A stretch of DNA of 64,000 nucleotides from JBMNGO01 sp050949885 (GTDB lineage: Bacteria; Bacillota; Syntrophomonadia; Syntrophomonadales; Syntrophomonadaceae), in assembly GCA_050949885.1 (NCBI GenBank), contig JBMNGO010000005.1, positions 124,001 to 188,000 on the forward strand, given 5' to 3'. A program made the translations under genes and the position numbers. The notes beneath the pieces were generated by a model. That model was not told the origin of the DNA and did not search any database. It saw only the letters and a list, made by a program, of their open reading frames with translations. Positions 16,567 to 25,349 of this stretch are shown here, piece by piece. Each line of letters starts with the position of its first letter. Position 1 is the stretch's first letter.

Positions 16567-17208
16567 TTGAAAGCATACAAGATCCCCGAAGCAACAGTTC
16601 AAAGGCTATCTCTTTATACCAGATATCTGCATCAATTAATCGATGAAGATATCGAGACCGTATCTTCTGTTGAAATTGCTGAAGGTGTGGGAGTCAGTTC
16701 TGCACAAGTAAGAAAGGATTTGGCTTATTTTGGGGAATTTGGGACCCGGGGGGTAGGATACAAGGTCAAGAATCTATATGGTCATTTGATGAAAATACTG
16801 GGATTAGATCATAGGTGGAATGTATTATTGGTAGGAGCAGGAAAACTTGGTTCAGCTTTGGCCAGATACCAAGGATTCTCCCAGCGGGGGTTTAATATTT
16901 GTGCTGTATTGGATTCAGATCCTAGCATAGTAGGCAGCAAATTGAACGATATTACTATCGAGTCTATTGATAAACTGCAGGAATCGGTTAAAGAGAATGA
17001 CATACATGTGGGGATTATTACTGTTCCGGCAGCTGCTGCTCAGCATGTAACCGATAAGTTAATAGCAGCTGGAGTTAAGGCTATACTCAATTTCTCACCC
17101 CGGGTGTTAAGGGTTCCGGAGGATGTTATTTTACGTAATGTTGATCTATCCGTTAATATTGAAGTACTCAGTTTCAACCTGGCGTTTAACAAGCTAATCA
17201 ACAATTAA
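16567..17208 (+). CDS. rex: Redox-sensing transcriptional repressor Rex
   Basis: NADH/NAD+-responsive repressor controlling fermentative and electron-transfer genes in Gram-positives. It has an N-terminal winged helix (IPEATVQRLSLYTRYL, SSAQVRKDLAYFGEFGTRGVGY) and a Rossmann domain with the Gly loop VGAGKLGSAL (about 91-100), ending with the domain-swapping helix EVLSFNLAF (213 aa). An upstream TTG (16540) is in frame, but TTG 16567 directly follows AAGGAGTGGACAA. It is a single gene with its own terminator. In an anaerobe of this kind Rex would tie gene expression to the NADH pool. Confidence 0.95.
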   Translation: MKAYKIPEATVQRLSLYTRYLHQLIDEDIETVSSVEIAEGVGVSSAQVRKDLAYFGEFGTRGVGYKVKNLYGHLMKILGLDHRWNVLLVGAGKLGSALARYQGFSQRGFNICAVLDSDPSIVGSKLNDITIESIDKLQESVKENDIHVGIITVPAAAAQHVTDKLIAAGVKAILNFSPRVLRVPEDVILRNVDLSVNIEVLSFNLAFNKLINN

Positions 17209-17237
17209 CCCAATTTAAACCTTTATTAACTGTTAGG

Positions 17238-17259
17238 GCTCTCTGTTGGAGAGCTTTTT
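17238..17259 (+). terminator. Terminator after rex
   Basis: GCTCTC (17238-17243), TGTTG loop, GAGAGC (17249-17254), then TTTTT. The following 240 bp to maf contain a possible TATAGT -10 at 17391-17396 without a good -35. Confidence 0.85.
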
Positions 17260-17501
17260 GTGTTTTTCTTGTTTTAACAGTTGGGTAATGCTAAACTTTT
17301 AGCAAACCTGGAATTTACAATGTTTAACACAAATCCATCTTTTTTTCCACTTGTGTTGGGAGTAATTGTCGGTAGATGGATAAAATAAGCTATAGTAGAA
17401 TTATTACCAGGTTAGTTTGATGGCATGAAAGGCATTTTTTTTCTATTTATTCGGTTTTTTCATAATTCGTCATTAAAAGGGTGTAAGTATGAGGAAAAGA
17501 A

Positions 17502-18131
17502 ATGCGTAATATTATTTTAGCATCGCAATCTCCCAGGCGCCGGATCCTGTTATCTAATCTGGGAGTAAAATTTTCCTGTATTTCTATCGAAGCCAATGAG
17601 GTATTTTATAACAAAGAGGACCCTGTTACCGCTGTACAAAGAATTGCCCTACAAAAGGCTGATCTGGCTGCTGATAGGCTTCAAAGCGGCATTATTATCA
17701 CTGCTGATACCATTGTAGTTTTGCATGGAGAGATTATGGGTAAACCTGCTGATGATGATGACGCGTTCAGAATGCTGTCAATGCTAAGTGGTAACCGGCA
17801 CCGGGTAATAACCGGGTTGTGTGTTAAGGATCTGGATAATCAAAGTCAGGAAGTAGTAGCAGAAACCACCTGGGTATATTTCCGGCAATTAAGCGAGGAG
17901 GAAATTGTCAGATATATTGCCACCGGAGAACCGCAAGATAAGGCAGGGGCCTATGGTATTCAAGGATATGGCGCTGTTTTAATTGAGAAGATAGAGGGCT
18001 GTTATTTCAATGTTGTTGGCCTGCCTTTAAGCAGACTTTACCAAATGTTAAAAAAACAAGGCATTGAAATGCTTCCTGGAGGTGCTATAAATGAGCGAAT
18101 ACCATGTGGGAATAAAGGACCTGCCGGTTAG
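17502..18131 (+). CDS. maf: Maf family nucleoside triphosphate pyrophosphatase
   Basis: House-cleaning pyrophosphatase acting on dTTP/UTP or modified nucleotides, associated with septum inhibition. The family signature ASQSPRRRILL is at residues 7-17, with ADTIVV (about 68), the GKPADDDDAFRML segment, and the QDKAGAYGIQG loop (about 148-158). It is 209 aa because of a C-terminal tail that overlaps radC by 41 bp. It is first in the maf-radC-mreBCD order typical of Firmicutes and probably shares a promoter with that operon. Confidence 0.93.
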   Translation: MRNIILASQSPRRRILLSNLGVKFSCISIEANEVFYNKEDPVTAVQRIALQKADLAADRLQSGIIITADTIVVLHGEIMGKPADDDDAFRMLSMLSGNRHRVITGLCVKDLDNQSQEVVAETTWVYFRQLSEEEIVRYIATGEPQDKAGAYGIQGYGAVLIEKIEGCYFNVVGLPLSRLYQMLKKQGIEMLPGGAINERIPCGNKGPAG

Positions 18132-18777
18132 TATGCGTCCTCGTGAAAAATTAATGGAAAAAGGCGAGGCCAGTTTGAGTGATGCCGAATTACTGGCAAT
18201 CATTATCGGTATGGGAACCAGGAAAGTAAATGCGGTTGATCTTGCTCGATCACTGATGGTTAAATACGGCAGCTTGAGGTTCTTAAAAGAAGCCAGCCTG
18301 GAGGAATTAACTGCCGAACATGGCATCGGACCTGCTAAGGCCATCAGTATAAGAGCTGCCATTGAAATTGGCCGAAGGATGGCCGTCAGCGTTTATCATA
18401 AGCCTGTAATAAAAAGTCCCCAGGATGTGTGTGACCTGGTAATGGAGGAAATGCGTTACTTTGACCGAGAATATTTCCGCGCCTTATACCTGGACCGTAA
18501 AGGCGGCCTTTTGGCTATGGAGGATATTTCAAAAGGGGGACTTCACAGCTCAATAGTTCATCCCCGGGAAGTATTTAAAACTGCGGTAAAAAGAAGTGCA
18601 GCATCAATTATTCTGGTACATAATCACCCTAGCGGCGATCCGACACCTAGTATTGAGGATATTGAAGTGACGCGCAGGCTGGTGCAAGCAGGCGAGACTA
18701 TGGGTATAGTAATACTGGACCATGTTGTAATAGGAGAAAAAGCCTATTGTAGCTTGAAGGAAAAGGGTTTAATTTGA
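18091..18777 (+). CDS. radC: RadC family JAB/MPN-domain protein
   Basis: The 228-residue protein has an N-terminal UPF0758 helix-hairpin-helix part (MRPREKLMEKGEASLSDAEL, GIGPAKA) and a C-terminal JAMM metalloprotease-like domain with H177-N-H179-PSGDP and the downstream Asp. The historical repair assignment of RadC is not supported by later work, and its true role is unknown. The start overlaps maf by 41 bp, but ATG 18091 follows GGAGGTGC, so it is a real overlap. mreB follows 16 bp later. Confidence 0.93.
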   Translation: MSEYHVGIKDLPVSMRPREKLMEKGEASLSDAELLAIIIGMGTRKVNAVDLARSLMVKYGSLRFLKEASLEELTAEHGIGPAKAISIRAAIEIGRRMAVSVYHKPVIKSPQDVCDLVMEEMRYFDREYFRALYLDRKGGLLAMEDISKGGLHSSIVHPREVFKTAVKRSAASIILVHNHPSGDPTPSIEDIEVTRRLVQAGETMGIVILDHVVIGEKAYCSLKEKGLI

Positions 18778-18793
18778 CGTAAGAGGAGGAAAT

Positions 18794-19819
18794 ATGCAAG
18801 TGTTTCTGGGAAGAGATCTTGGAATAGATTTAGGTACGGCCAATACTCTGGTACACGTTAAAGGCAAGGGAGTTGTTATAACCGAACCTTCAGTTGTTGC
18901 TATCCAGGCAGACACCGGAAAGGTGTTGGCAGTTGGGGAAGAAGCTAAGCAGATGATAGGCAGAACCCCGGGAAATATTATTGCCATAAGGCCTATGAAG
19001 GATGGGGTAATAGCGGATTTTGACGTTACCCAGGCTATGCTCAAGTACTTTATCAGTAAAGCCATTGGGCAGAAAAGCTTTATGAAACCGCGTATTATTA
19101 TAAGTATTCCTACCGGTTGCACTACAGTTGAAGAAAGGGCCGTCAAAGAAGCAGCCTTGCAGGGCGGAGCGAAAGAAGCCTATTTGATTGAAGAACCTAT
19201 GGCAGCTGCTATAGGCGCTGATCTCCCTGTTCATGAGCCTACCGGGAATATGATAGTTGATATTGGCGGCGGGACTACGGAGGTGGCGGTTATCTCCCTG
19301 GGCGGAATTGTAACTGCCAAATCTGTTCGTGTAGCCGGCGATAGAATGGATGAAGCTATTATTCAATATTTAAGGAAAAATTATAATTTGTTGATTGGCG
19401 AACGTACTGCCGAGGAGATAAAAATGTCCATCGGTTCAGCCCTCTGGGAAGGTCCGGAGGAGCATTTTGAAGTTAGGGGCCGTGATATGGTCAATGGACT
19501 TCCCAAAACAATAAAAACCTCTTCAACAGAAATACAGGAGGCTTTAAAAGAGACGGTTGCTCAAATTGTAGATGGAATTCGGGTTTGCCTGGAAAAAACA
19601 CCTCCGGAACTGGCTTCTGATATTATGGACAGAGGAATTGTTATGGCGGGTGGCGGAGCTCTGCTGCGAGGGCTGGACAAACTGATCAGCATGGATACCC
19701 ACATGCCTGTTTATGTGTGTGATGAACCATTACTAGCGGTTGCCCGGGGAACAGGCAAGGTCCTGGAAAACATAGAATTTTTGAGGAGGGTCCTGGTTGC
19801 CCGCAGAAAAACTTTCTAA
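18794..19819 (+). CDS. mreB: Rod shape-determining protein MreB
   Basis: Bacterial actin that forms membrane-bound filaments guiding lateral wall synthesis. The phosphate-1 loop DLGTANTLV (near residue 8), phosphate-2 DIGGGTTEVAVISLGG (near 155), the connect motif GERTAEEIK and the adenosine motif MAGGGALLRGLD are intact in 341 residues. ATG 18794 follows AGAGGAGGA. It leads the mreB-mreC-mreD-PBP2 set, whose products assemble as the elongasome. Confidence 0.97.
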   Translation: MQVFLGRDLGIDLGTANTLVHVKGKGVVITEPSVVAIQADTGKVLAVGEEAKQMIGRTPGNIIAIRPMKDGVIADFDVTQAMLKYFISKAIGQKSFMKPRIIISIPTGCTTVEERAVKEAALQGGAKEAYLIEEPMAAAIGADLPVHEPTGNMIVDIGGGTTEVAVISLGGIVTAKSVRVAGDRMDEAIIQYLRKNYNLLIGERTAEEIKMSIGSALWEGPEEHFEVRGRDMVNGLPKTIKTSSTEIQEALKETVAQIVDGIRVCLEKTPPELASDIMDRGIVMAGGGALLRGLDKLISMDTHMPVYVCDEPLLAVARGTGKVLENIEFLRRVLVARRKTF

Positions 19820-19822
19820 TGG

Positions 19823-20692
19823 GTGAGGGTTTTGTTTAATTTATTTAATAATCGATATTTCTGGTTAATATCCGGTATTATAATAGTCCTTCTGATTATT
19901 ATGAATCTTAGCTCCTCAAACCGCCAGGAATTGACTATTATGGAAAAATGGATACGTGAAACTTACACCCCGCTGCAAAGCGGGGTTAGTAAGCTTAACG
20001 AAAAGTGGGACAGTATTGCTGTTTATTTTAGAGACAAAAAGGACCTGCAAAAGCAAGTAGAAACCCTAGCTAGGATGTGTGCTGAATTATCTCTCAAAAA
20101 TCAGATGCTGAGAGAAAGCCATGCTGAAGCTGAAAGGCTGAGGGAAATGGTGGGTTTTATTGAATCTGCAAGGGAGATCTACACTTTGGTTCCTGCCCGG
20201 GTAATAGCTCGCAGTCCCAACAGCTGGTATCAGACTATTACTATTGATCAGGGAAGCAACAGCGGGATTGCCAAGGACATGGCAGTCATAAGCCCTAAGG
20301 GCTTAGTTGGCCGGGTAGGCAGTGTGAGTCAGAACTCCGCACAGGTCAATCTTATATCTGACCGGGAAGTGGCGGTTGGTGCAGTGGTTCAGGAAACCCG
20401 CGACACCAGCGGGATTGTGGAGGGTTTGGGGAGCAGTGAACTGCTGAGGATGATCAATATTCCTTATTATTCAGGAATTAAAGAAGACGACAAAGTGATA
20501 ACCTCAGGACTATCCGAGATATTCCCCAAGGGTATTGATATTGGTACAGTAGTTGCTATTACCCGCGAACCCAATGGGCTATTGCTTTCAGCTACCATTA
20601 GGCCTACCGTTGAATTAAATAAACTTGAAGAGGTATTGGTTATTACAGAATACAGGGAACCAGAAGAACATAATGGGGTAGAGGAGAATTAG
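19823..20692 (+). CDS. mreC: Rod shape-determining protein MreC
   Basis: Bitopic membrane protein that links MreB to the periplasmic-face synthesis machinery and activates PBP2/RodA. It has one membrane helix (about 12-28), a coiled coil (about 65-105, QKQVETLARMCAELSLKNQ) and the beta-barrel MreC domain (ARVIARSPNSWYQTITIDQG, KGLVGRVG). Length is 289 aa, normal for the family. The start is GTG 19823, 3 bp after mreB. Tightly packed with mreD (3 bp gap). Confidence 0.94.
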   Translation: MRVLFNLFNNRYFWLISGIIIVLLIIMNLSSSNRQELTIMEKWIRETYTPLQSGVSKLNEKWDSIAVYFRDKKDLQKQVETLARMCAELSLKNQMLRESHAEAERLREMVGFIESAREIYTLVPARVIARSPNSWYQTITIDQGSNSGIAKDMAVISPKGLVGRVGSVSQNSAQVNLISDREVAVGAVVQETRDTSGIVEGLGSSELLRMINIPYYSGIKEDDKVITSGLSEIFPKGIDIGTVVAITREPNGLLLSATIRPTVELNKLEEVLVITEYREPEEHNGVEEN

Positions 20693-20695
20693 TCT

Positions 20696-21199
20696 TTGCG
20701 AACCTTTTTACTTATTTTCTTGCCTTGGCTGGCATTATTGTTACAAACCACCATACTGGATTATCTCAGCATTAGCGGGGTGGTTCCTGACCTGGTATTG
20801 ATCTTTGTAGTTTTTTTTGCTCTTTTAAACAAGGTTTATCCGGGAACCATTTATGGTTTTTGCTGTGGCCTGCTGGAGGATCTTTACTTGGGCAGATTTA
20901 TCGGAATAAATGCGATTTCCAAAGGTTTAACAGCTTTTATTATTGGGAAGCTGCAAGGGAATGTTTTTAAAGACAATCTTTTTGTAGGGATAATGTCGGT
21001 TTTTATAGCTACCCTGCTGAACTCAGCCTTTGTCTTTATTTTAAGTATTGCAAGCTATGATTTTTTCCATTTTGATATAAGTTTGTTGATAGGGCTAATA
21101 ATCCAAGTTCTCTTCAATACAACTATTGCTCTGCCTCTTTATGTCTGGTATCATGGGTTTTCCAGAAAAGAACTGTCAGAATCATTCGGGGAGTTATAA
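20696..21199 (+). CDS. mreD: Rod shape-determining protein MreD
   Basis: Small polytopic membrane protein (167 aa, about five helices) of the elongasome. The hydrophobic pattern, the GFCCGLLEDLYLGRFIG motif typical of MreD, and the position between mreC and PBP2 identify it. The start is TTG 20696 behind AGAGGAGAATT, and the stop is directly followed by the PBP2 ATG. Confidence 0.9.
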   Translation: MRTFLLIFLPWLALLLQTTILDYLSISGVVPDLVLIFVVFFALLNKVYPGTIYGFCCGLLEDLYLGRFIGINAISKGLTAFIIGKLQGNVFKDNLFVGIMSVFIATLLNSAFVFILSIASYDFFHFDISLLIGLIIQVLFNTTIALPLYVWYHGFSRKELSESFGEL

Positions 21200-23242
21200 A
21201 TGAAATCAGGGGAGTTAGAAAAGAAACTAAAGGTTTATTCATATATAATAATGGCTCTTTTCGCTATCCTGCTTATTCGGTTGGCCGTGGTACAGATATT
21301 TAACAATGACATATATCAGACCCAGGCCAAGGAAAACCGCATTCGCCTTCTGTCCATTAAAGCACCCCGGGGGGAGATATATAGCCGGGAAGGAGAAATC
21401 CTGGCAACTAACAAGCTGGTTTATACTCTTACCTTGACAGCCCAAGGAGTTCATAACCAGGATACGGTTATTAATGAACTGCTTAAGGTTATAGCCCCTT
21501 ATTACCCGGAATTAGACGAAAATTCCATTAAAGAAAAAATTGAGGCCAACAGGTTGAGACTATTCGAACCGATTACCTTGATAAGAGATATTCCCTGGGA
21601 TTTGGTAGTAAAAATAGAAGAAAACCGACCAAAACTGCCCGGAGTAGCTATTTCCGTTGAGCCTCTGAGAGACTATCCCCAGGGGGAATTGGCAGGCAGT
21701 ATAATGGGGTATATTCATTCTATTACACCCCAAGAGATTGCCGCTGCCGCCGAGAAAAATATAGAATACGACCTCAGCAGCCTGATAGGTAAATCAGGGG
21801 TAGAAAAGGCATATGAAGCAGAACTGAGAGGAGAACCTGGAGCCAGGCGGGTGGAAGTGGATTCACGAGGTCGGCCCATTGGTGAATTGGTCACCTTGGA
21901 ACCCGAGCCGGGAAATAATCTGTACCTTACCATCGATACCGAAATTCAGAAAGTCTTGGAAAAAAGCATGGCTGAAGTCTTGACCAACCTGCAAAAGAGG
22001 TTCCCCAAGGCCCAGGTAGGGTCAGCGGTGGTGCTGGATGTCAAAACCAGAGAAGTGCTGGGACTGTGCAGCTTTCCCGCCATGTTCCCGGGCGACTGGC
22101 GAGGTAATATTAGTCAAGAAAGAGCTGAGTACTATTTGGGTCCCCGGGACGGAAAGTATGATCCATTAAATCCTGGGGCTGCCTTAAACAGAGCGATACA
22201 GGTGACTTATCCGCCGGGCTCTACCTTCAAGCCAATAACCGCTATGGCTGCTCTGGAGGCTGGGGTTGTGGATCCTCAAAAAGACCTGGTAAACTGCAAG
22301 GGAGGCTACTGGCTGCCACCCTATATAAAGTGTTGGGGTGTCCATGGTCATGTAAACTATTTTTCCGGAATGGCTCAGTCCTGCAATACCTTTTTTCAAG
22401 AGATGGCAAGAAGAGCCGGTAAGGATGAAATAATAAGGGTAGCTCACGAGTTTGGGCTGAGTGACAGAACCGGTATCGATATTCCCAATGAAGCCAAAGG
22501 GTTACTGCCCACACCTGAATGGAAAGAGAGCATAAATGCTATTTTGACCAATAGAAAATACGAGACTTTGCGGAAGGAACTGGATAACAAGTATGACCAG
22601 CTTTTTGCTCAGGCAGCAACTGAAGAAGCCAGGGCAACCCTGGAAAGACAAAAGAAAAATGAACAAGCTATATTGGAAGCCCAATATAAGATTGATTTCA
22701 ATTTTAATACCAATTGGCAGGATTTTGATACCTATAATATGTCCATCGGGCAAGGATCTAATGATTATACAGTTATTCAGTTAGCCAATTATGTGGCTAC
22801 ACTGGCCGATGATGGAAAGTTAAAAAAACCCTATGTGGTGAAGCAGGTAGTATCGCCAGAAGGCAAGGTTCTGAAAGAATTTAAGCCTGAACTGATTCGG
22901 CAGGCTGATGTGAGCCAGGAAAGCATAAATACCACCAAGCAAGCCATGCAGGCAGTATGTCAGCCAGGTGGTACTTCTTATTATCTTTTCAGCCACTTTC
23001 CGCAAGATATTAAAGTAGCGGCCAAAACAGGCACTGCTGAATCAGGCCGGGTAGGCGATGATCCCCTTAAAGATTACCATGGAGTTTTTATAGCTTTTGC
23101 TCCTGTTGATGATCCCCAAATAGCTTTTGCCGGGGTTATTGAGTACGGTTATCATGGGGGAGAATCAACGGGAAATGTAGCCAAAGCTGTTTTCGAACAA
23201 TACTTCGGAATTAAGGATCATTTGATGGAAAATAAGGAATAG
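21200..23242 (+). CDS. mrdA: Penicillin-binding protein 2 (class B transpeptidase) with an internal charged insertion
   Basis: Elongation-specific D,D-transpeptidase. It has an N-terminal membrane anchor (about 12-30), a dimerisation domain (about 55-210), and a transpeptidase domain with the nucleophile S341-T-F-K344, SCN in AQSCNTFF, and KTG at about 609. At 680 aa it is longer than usual because about 63 residues (roughly 442-504), Lys/Glu/Gln-rich and probably coiled coil (KYETLRKELDNKYDQL), separate LPTPEWK from WQDFDTYNMSIGQG, which normally lie close together. It pairs functionally with RodA further down the same cluster. Confidence 0.93.
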   Translation: MKSGELEKKLKVYSYIIMALFAILLIRLAVVQIFNNDIYQTQAKENRIRLLSIKAPRGEIYSREGEILATNKLVYTLTLTAQGVHNQDTVINELLKVIAPYYPELDENSIKEKIEANRLRLFEPITLIRDIPWDLVVKIEENRPKLPGVAISVEPLRDYPQGELAGSIMGYIHSITPQEIAAAAEKNIEYDLSSLIGKSGVEKAYEAELRGEPGARRVEVDSRGRPIGELVTLEPEPGNNLYLTIDTEIQKVLEKSMAEVLTNLQKRFPKAQVGSAVVLDVKTREVLGLCSFPAMFPGDWRGNISQERAEYYLGPRDGKYDPLNPGAALNRAIQVTYPPGSTFKPITAMAALEAGVVDPQKDLVNCKGGYWLPPYIKCWGVHGHVNYFSGMAQSCNTFFQEMARRAGKDEIIRVAHEFGLSDRTGIDIPNEAKGLLPTPEWKESINAILTNRKYETLRKELDNKYDQLFAQAATEEARATLERQKKNEQAILEAQYKIDFNFNTNWQDFDTYNMSIGQGSNDYTVIQLANYVATLADDGKLKKPYVVKQVVSPEGKVLKEFKPELIRQADVSQESINTTKQAMQAVCQPGGTSYYLFSHFPQDIKVAAKTGTAESGRVGDDPLKDYHGVFIAFAPVDDPQIAFAGVIEYGYHGGESTGNVAKAVFEQYFGIKDHLMENKE

Positions 23243-23308
23243 CTTCGCCTGTCGAATTTTACTGGTGAATAATGAAAGAATTTTTTGCTGGCAAACGACT
23301 TAATCTCG

Positions 23309-23340
23309 GAGAAATAGGTTTTATTTCTCTTTATTTTTTT
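23309..23340 (+). terminator. Terminator after PBP2
   Basis: GAGAAAT (23309-23315), 7-nt loop, ATTTCTC (23323-23329), then a T-rich tract to 23340. It separates mreBCD-PBP2 from minCDE. Confidence 0.8.
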
Positions 23341-23422
23341 TTATTCTCCAAAGGAAATTATTTACAAGTATAGAAATGTAAGGAATGTAGCTCTACTTTC
23401 GTGGTTGTAGGGGGGGCAGGAT

Positions 23423-24049
23423 ATGTCAACAGCCTTACGAATTGTTAACGGCGAGATACTGATTAATTTGACCGCATCCAATTCATTTAAAGAAATGAAA
23501 GATGAGTTGGCGAAAAAACTCCCTTTGCTTGATAGTCAACAGCCAGGCGGCTGCGTTAGTATTCAGATTGGTGAAAATCAGCTGAATAACAAGCAGATCA
23601 AGGAGATTGAAAAGATACTCTTGGAATATGGCTTTAATCTTGGCCATTTATTGTCAGCAGCTACCGGTCAGGAGCCTAGTGATAGCCAGAATGGCCCCTT
23701 TTCTGAAATGCCCTATTACAAAGAAACGGTTTTAATTTGCAGAAACTTGCGATCCGGCCAGAAATATTTTGCCGAGGGAAATGTGGTGGTATTGGGAGAT
23801 ATTAATCCAGGTGCCGAGGTCATTGCTGGAGGAAATATTTTGGTTATGGGTTCGTTAAGGGGATTAGCCCATGCGGGAGCCTTTGGGGATCAGAGGGCAG
23901 TCATTGCTGCTTTTAGATTAAATCCTACCCAGATCAGAATAGCCCATCACATAACCCGTCCACCTGACGGGGAGGTGCAGGTGGTGAAGTCTCCGGAAAT
24001 TGCTCAGATTAGAGAAGGAAAAGTTGTAATCAGACAGATAAAAATTTGA
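23423..24049 (+). CDS. minC: Septum site-determining protein MinC
   Basis: FtsZ polymerisation inhibitor that prevents polar septa. It has an N-terminal FtsZ-inhibiting domain (about 1-95) and a C-terminal right-handed beta-helix dimer/MinD-binding domain with the repeated turn pattern GNVVVLGDINPGAEV, GGNILVMGSLRG and HAGAFGD (about 120-165). It is 208 aa with ATG 23423 and a weak G-rich RBS. minD follows, with its RBS overlapping the minC stop. Confidence 0.94.
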   Translation: MSTALRIVNGEILINLTASNSFKEMKDELAKKLPLLDSQQPGGCVSIQIGENQLNNKQIKEIEKILLEYGFNLGHLLSAATGQEPSDSQNGPFSEMPYYKETVLICRNLRSGQKYFAEGNVVVLGDINPGAEVIAGGNILVMGSLRGLAHAGAFGDQRAVIAAFRLNPTQIRIAHHITRPPDGEVQVVKSPEIAQIREGKVVIRQIKI

Positions 24050-24063
24050 ATGGAGGTCTAGTG

Positions 24064-24858
24064 ATGAAGAGTAAGGTGATTGTGATTACTTCAGGTAAAG
24101 GTGGCGTTGGCAAAACTACCACTACTGCCAATTTGGGGACAGCATTGGCTATGATGGATAAAAAAGTAGTCCTGGTAGACACTGATATTGGTCTGAGAAA
24201 CCTGGATGTAGTTATGGGACTAGAAAACCGTATTGTCTTTGATATAGTCGATGTAGTCAATGGTAACTGCAAATTGAGGCAGGCTTTGATTAAAGATAAA
24301 CGTTTTGAAGGATTGTTTTTGTTGCCCGCAGCCCAAACCAAAGATAAGACGGCGGTGACGCCCCATCAGATGAAGAACCTGCACAATCAGCTGCGCCAGG
24401 AATTCGAATACCTCCTGGTGGACTGTCCGGCCGGGATAGAGCAAGGATTCAAGAATGCAGTGGCCGGGGCTGATGATGCCATTGTAGTAGCCACACCGGA
24501 GGTATCCTCAGTACGGGATGCCGATCGTATAATCGGTCTGCTAGAAGCGGCAGGTATTAATAAGATAAGCCTAATAATAAACCGTATCCGCAGCAAAATG
24601 GTCAAAAGAGGAGATATGATGGATGTTAACGATATTATTGACATTCTGTCTATAGATCTATTAGGCGTGGTACCCGAAGATGAAGCTATTGTAGTTTCCA
24701 CCAACCGGGGAGAGCCTGCGGTGCTTGAGTCTTCTTCCCGCGCTGGGTCGGCTTATCGCCGGATTGCCAGAAGAATAACGGGAGAAAATGTTCCCTTGTA
24801 TCCTATGCAAGATCCCAGCCTGGTAGAGAGATTTCGCAAAATGTTGAAATTGGGTTGA
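24064..24858 (+). CDS. minD: Septum site-determining ATPase MinD
   Basis: Membrane-binding ParA/MinD ATPase that recruits MinC. It has the deviant Walker A GKGGVGKTT with K12 and K17, DTDIGLRNLDVVMG, and a C-terminal amphipathic membrane-targeting helix (SLVERFRKMLKLG). ATG 24064 follows TGGAGGT; an upstream in-frame TTG overlaps the minC stop and is less likely. 264 aa, normal length. Confidence 0.96.
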   Translation: MKSKVIVITSGKGGVGKTTTTANLGTALAMMDKKVVLVDTDIGLRNLDVVMGLENRIVFDIVDVVNGNCKLRQALIKDKRFEGLFLLPAAQTKDKTAVTPHQMKNLHNQLRQEFEYLLVDCPAGIEQGFKNAVAGADDAIVVATPEVSSVRDADRIIGLLEAAGINKISLIINRIRSKMVKRGDMMDVNDIIDILSIDLLGVVPEDEAIVVSTNRGEPAVLESSSRAGSAYRRIARRITGENVPLYPMQDPSLVERFRKMLKLG

Positions 24859-24879
24859 GTATGAGGGGAGGTATAAACA

Positions 24880-25167
24880 TTGTTGGATATCCTCACCAGA
24901 GTATTCTTAAGGGATACATCAAGCAAAGACATTGCCAGAGAGCGCCTGCGCCTGGTACTTATTCACGACAGGGCTTCAGTATCGCCAGAGTTGCTTAATT
25001 CTCTAAAAGAGGAAATGATAAAAGTAATAAGGAAATATTTGGATATTGATGAGGAATCGCTTACGGTTAATCTGGAAAATGAACCTGATGCCGTAGCGTT
25101 GGTTGCCAATATTCCTGTAAAAGGTTTAAAGAGGACGGGAACTGATAAATCAATTCCGGTAACCTGA
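24880..25167 (+). CDS. minE: Cell division topological specificity factor MinE
   Basis: Stimulates MinD ATPase and drives MinCD oscillation. The N-terminal amphipathic region (LDILTRVFLRDTSSKDIARERLRLVL) carries the anti-MinCD contact helix, followed by the dimerisation domain (about 35-90). Length 95 aa. The start is TTG 24880 with GGGGAGG upstream. The complete minCDE set implies an oscillating Min system rather than the DivIVA-anchored type of Bacillus. Confidence 0.93.
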   Translation: MLDILTRVFLRDTSSKDIARERLRLVLIHDRASVSPELLNSLKEEMIKVIRKYLDIDEESLTVNLENEPDAVALVANIPVKGLKRTGTDKSIPVT

Positions 25168-25224
25168 TTTTAGCTTTACCCAGCCCTGGGGATAATTAAT
25201 CCATCTAATATGGAAAAATATACA

Positions 25225-25262
25225 AAAAATGCCGATGCCAGTCAGATCGGCGTTTTTATTTT
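25225..25262 (+). terminator. Terminator after minE
   Basis: GCCGAT (25231-25236), 9-nt loop, ATCGGC (25246-25251), flanked by an A run and followed by GTTTTTATTTTTG. Confidence 0.85.
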
Positions 25263-25349
25263 TGGTTCACAGAATTATACTTTCTTTTGTGAAATGTCTA
25301 TTATAATAATTATTATATAATTTCCTGATTTTAATTTCGGAGGTTTGTT

